A DNA stretch of 64,000 nucleotides from Herpetosiphon sp042688385 (GTDB lineage Bacteria > Chloroflexota > Chloroflexia > Chloroflexales > Herpetosiphonaceae), in assembly GCF_042688385.1 (NCBI RefSeq), contig NZ_JBHUPY010000001.1, forward strand, positions 930,001 to 994,000, given 5' to 3'. The position numbers were made by a program, and so were the translations under genes. Position 1 is the stretch's first letter. Every line of letters starts with the position of its first letter. This document shows, in pieces, positions 61,557 to 64,000 of the stretch. Below the pieces are notes generated by a model. It saw only the letters and a list, made by a program, of their open reading frames with translations. It was not told the DNA's origin and searched no databases.

Positions 61557-63632
61557 TTACGCGCTGGCCTCAACCTCGACAACGATGCCGTTTAATGCAG
61601 CGTTGCCACTGATGGGATCGATCGCTTGATCATCGGTTAGGTCGTTGATGCTGCTGCCAGGGTGGGCTTGGGCGATCTGCAATTTCGTATCGGGGTAGCG
61701 ATGGCCCCAACCATGCGGCAAGCTGACCACACCAGGCATCATGGCTTGATTAATTTCTAAGCCTGCTTCGATGCTGCCAACGTGCGAGCTGATTTTAACG
61801 GTTTGACCATGCTGCAAGTGGCGTTGCGCTGCATCGTCTGGATGCATTTGCAAGGTACAACGATCATCGCCCTTGACCAAGCGTTGGCTATTGTGCATCC
61901 ATGAATTGTTGCTGCGCAGTTGCCGCCGACTAATCAAACGCAGTTGCTTGCTTGGCGCTTGCTGCAACAAATCAGCCAAGCGCTCCAAATCATTGGCAAG
62001 CACTGGCGGAATCAGCTGAATCTGTTTATCGTCGGTAAATAAGCGCTCTGGGAGCCGTGGTTGCAATGGCCCAAGGTCGATGCCATGCGGTTGCTGAGCC
62101 AACTCGCTGAGCTGAATTGCATATGGCCCTGAGCGCAATCCACGCTCAAGCATCGCTTTTGGTGGAAAGATGCGGCTCTCTTTTTCGCTCATGCGTTGGG
62201 TCAATTCGCCAAAAATTTGCCAATCGTGGCGCGCATGCTCATCGATTTCAAACAGGGCAGGACTGTATTTGGCGGTGTTGCGAATCGCCAAATTATGAAA
62301 CAGCACATCATAATGATCGTGCTCCAAGGGCGAGCTGGGCGGCAAAATCAGGTGCGCATGGCGAGTGGTTTCGTTCAAATAAAAATCAATCGAGAGCATA
62401 AACTCAAGCCCAGCCAAGGCCCGATCCAGTTGCTGACCGTTAGGCGTTGATAGCACTGGGTTGCCCGCCGAGGTGATTAAGCCACGAATTTGGCCTTCGC
62501 CCGGGGTCAAAATTTCTTCGGCCATTGCTGCCGAGGGCAGTTCGCCAGCAAATTCTGGCAAGTTGCGCACGCGAGTATGCCAGCGGCCCACATTGCCTTT
62601 GCTGCCAAGCGGCAACGTATCGAAGGCAGGCGTGGTAAACATCGAGCCGCCTTCGCGATCCAGATTACCAGTGATGATGTTGAGCAGCTGAATCAGCCAC
62701 TGGCTCAGGGTGCCAAACTTCTGCACCGAAACCCCAATTCGGCCATAGCAGACAGCGCTGCTGGCGTGGGCAAAATCGTGGGCCAGTTGCAGAATTGTGC
62801 TAGCGGCGACTCCTGAAATGGCAGCGACCGCATCCGGGCTAAACCGCTCGAACAAGCTTTCCAGTTCATCAAGGCCATGGGTAAAACCAGCTAAACGCGC
62901 AGGATTAGCCCAACCTTCTTTGAGAATCGTGTGAATCAGCGCCGCCAACACTAAGCCATCGCTGCCTGGCTGAATAAAATAATGTTGATCGGCTAATTGC
63001 GCAGTTTCAGTTTGGCGTGGATCGAAGACCACAATTTGGCCGCCGCGCTGCTGAATAGCCTTCAAACGGCGTTTGATGTCGGGAGCGCTCATAATGCTGC
63101 CATTTGAAACCGCCGGATTCGCCCCAAACATGAGCAAAAACTGGGTTCGATCAAGGTCGGGAATTGGTAGCATCAGTTGATGACCATACATATGATAAAC
63201 CACCAATTGATGAGGCAATTGATCGACTGAGCTGGCCGAGAAGCGATTTTTGGTGCGTAGGCTGCGCACAAAGGCCCCAGCACCCAAGGCCGTGCCAAGA
63301 TTGTGCACCGAAGGATTGCCTTGATAAATCGCGATGCTATCGGGGCCATAGCGTTCCTGAAGCTGCTTTAATTGGCTAGCAGCATAGTCAAACGCTTCGT
63401 CCCAACCAATTGTATGCCAGCCATCGGCGCGGCGTTGCAACGGCTGACGCAACCGATCAGGGTCGTGGTGAATATCGCCCAGCGCGCTACCTTTGGGGCA
63501 GATATGACCGCGACTGAGCGGATCAGCCTGATCGCCGCGAATCTGCTTAACTGCGCCATCGGCCACCGTAATCGCCAAGCCACACATCGCCTCGCAGAGT
63601 GGGCAGGTTCGATAATGGATCTGTTCAGTCAT
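61557..63632 (-). CDS. molybdopterin-dependent oxidoreductase with 4Fe-4S cluster
   Basis: 691 aa, DMSO-reductase family. The N-terminal cluster motif is Cys10, Cys13, Cys17 and Cys45 (CPLCEAMC, HICPKG); then come the two cofactor-binding domains (LMFGANPAVSNG, FDPRQTETAQ, SAGNP) and the C-terminal molydopterin-binding barrel (HPDDAAQRH, SLPHGWGH). It lacks a twin-arginine signal, so it works in the cytoplasm. The family includes formate dehydrogenase and BisC-like enzymes; the ligand of Mo (near residue 140) is not clear, so the substrate is left open. AAGGAGG lies before ATG 63632. Confidence 0.92.
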   Translation of the reverse strand: MTEQIHYRTCPLCEAMCGLAITVADGAVKQIRGDQADPLSRGHICPKGSALGDIHHDPDRLRQPLQRRADGWHTIGWDEAFDYAASQLKQLQERYGPDSIAIYQGNPSVHNLGTALGAGAFVRSLRTKNRFSASSVDQLPHQLVVYHMYGHQLMLPIPDLDRTQFLLMFGANPAVSNGSIMSAPDIKRRLKAIQQRGGQIVVFDPRQTETAQLADQHYFIQPGSDGLVLAALIHTILKEGWANPARLAGFTHGLDELESLFERFSPDAVAAISGVAASTILQLAHDFAHASSAVCYGRIGVSVQKFGTLSQWLIQLLNIITGNLDREGGSMFTTPAFDTLPLGSKGNVGRWHTRVRNLPEFAGELPSAAMAEEILTPGEGQIRGLITSAGNPVLSTPNGQQLDRALAGLEFMLSIDFYLNETTRHAHLILPPSSPLEHDHYDVLFHNLAIRNTAKYSPALFEIDEHARHDWQIFGELTQRMSEKESRIFPPKAMLERGLRSGPYAIQLSELAQQPHGIDLGPLQPRLPERLFTDDKQIQLIPPVLANDLERLADLLQQAPSKQLRLISRRQLRSNNSWMHNSQRLVKGDDRCTLQMHPDDAAQRHLQHGQTVKISSHVGSIEAGLEINQAMMPGVVSLPHGWGHRYPDTKLQIAQAHPGSSINDLTDDQAIDPISGNAALNGIVVEVEASA

Positions 63633-63855
63633 CGCTACGCCTCCTTGCGTCACACAATTAATGCCATTATCGCATAGCAAAATCAGTCGTGCGAGGGATG
63701 AGCCATGGCCAAAATTATGCTACAGTATCAGCAAAGAGCAACCACAGCACATCCTTGGTGAAAGGCGGAACCCAAATGATCAAGTTATGGTAAAAGAACA
63801 ATGTTATCGTTTTTGCAGTTAATCACGCTGTGGGCAGAAAATGTTAAGGAGTTGT

Positions 63856-64000
63856 ATGAGTAATACCGTTCGCGAAAAAATGCATGTCACCGCCAAACCC
63901 AAGGAACGCGCCCTATTAGTCGGGGGCGATGTTTATAATAACCGCGAAGCTTGGCACATCGACGATTCACTCGATGAATTGGCCTTGTTGGCCGATACTG
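63856..64000 (+). CDS. hflX: GTPase HflX, N-terminal part only
   Basis: The first 48 codons before the window ends. AKPKERALLVGGDV and the SLDELALLADT helix are the start of the HflX N-terminal domain, a ribosome-splitting GTPase. AAGGAG precedes the ATG by a few bases. The GTPase domain lies outside the window. Confidence 0.8.
   Translation, partial: MSNTVREKMHVTAKPKERALLVGGDVYNNREAWHIDDSLDELALLADT

Overview
The window looks like a chromosomal segment of a filamentous gliding Chloroflexota bacterium, most likely Herpetosiphon or a close relative. This is inferred from gene content (an MglA-like GTPase, secreted beta-propeller proteins, many two-component and STAS/SpoIIE regulators, a BTAD/NB-ARC/TPR regulator), moderate G+C, and the dense low-complexity repeats between genes. 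No database search was possible, so family calls rest on motifs read by eye.

Layout. 1-5.3 kb: a small protein, a zinc-ribbon NUDIX hydrolase, an A+T-rich WXG100-effector gene broken by one in-frame TAG with a lipoprotein behind it, then a phosphoribosyltransferase and class I fructose-bisphosphate aldolase. 5.3-11.6 kb: a GNAT/DUF6886 pair, a stand-alone receiver convergent with a histidine kinase next to a polyprenyl synthetase (a ComQ/ComP/ComA-like set without a visible pheromone gene), and a STAS/DUF1003 pair. 11.7-17.2 kb: a decayed kinase with a second in-frame TAG, a promoter-terminator unit that may be a very small RNA, a RuvC-like protein, a lectin-like propeller, a TMEM175 channel, an SDR and an orphan NMT1-type binding protein. 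17.4-26.1 kb: tRNA-Lys, metG with a possible leader ORF and terminator, a two-component pair, two AI-2E family permeases, a YihY protein. 26.3-32.2 kb: an MglA-like GTPase with an altered P-loop, an LRR protein, a zinc-ribbon SDR-like protein preceded by four tandem tRNA-like units, YbaK, an exonuclease-WYL fusion and tRNA-Glu. 32.3-39.9 kb: AraC/MarR/VOC genes with a 147-bp tandem duplication, a metallophosphoesterase, a frameshifted CPBP-like gene, and an ssu (alkanesulfonate) operon that has lost its middle by deletion. 40-55.7 kb: two UPF0104 flippase-like proteins, an FAD oxidoreductase, M32 carboxypeptidase, WD40 and NHL lipoproteins, an amidase, a SpoIIE phosphatase and malQ.

The most notable locus is 56.2-61.4 kb. 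A BTAD/NB-ARC/TPR regulator, a protein with a borosin-type leader (57550 to 56957) and a methyltransferase that closely resembles the alpha-N-methyltransferase domain of OphMA (56955 to 56167) are packed with gaps of 16 and 1 nt. I read this as a split borosin RiPP system. Its presumed precursor is unusual: the leader and a hydrophobic candidate core are followed by more than 110 further residues. A divergent sigma factor lies beside it.

Intergenic space carries several repeat families: 7-9-mers built on CTTCGTG, TATGTTCTATGTTCT runs, GGATGAAGGATGA runs, and a roughly 150-bp G+C-rich element with long terminal inverted repeats, two copies of which flank the M32 gene in opposite orientation. 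Broken genes are frequent (two in-frame ambers, one frameshift, one multi-gene deletion, one tandem duplication), suggesting a genome with active small-scale decay. The right end cuts through hflX.
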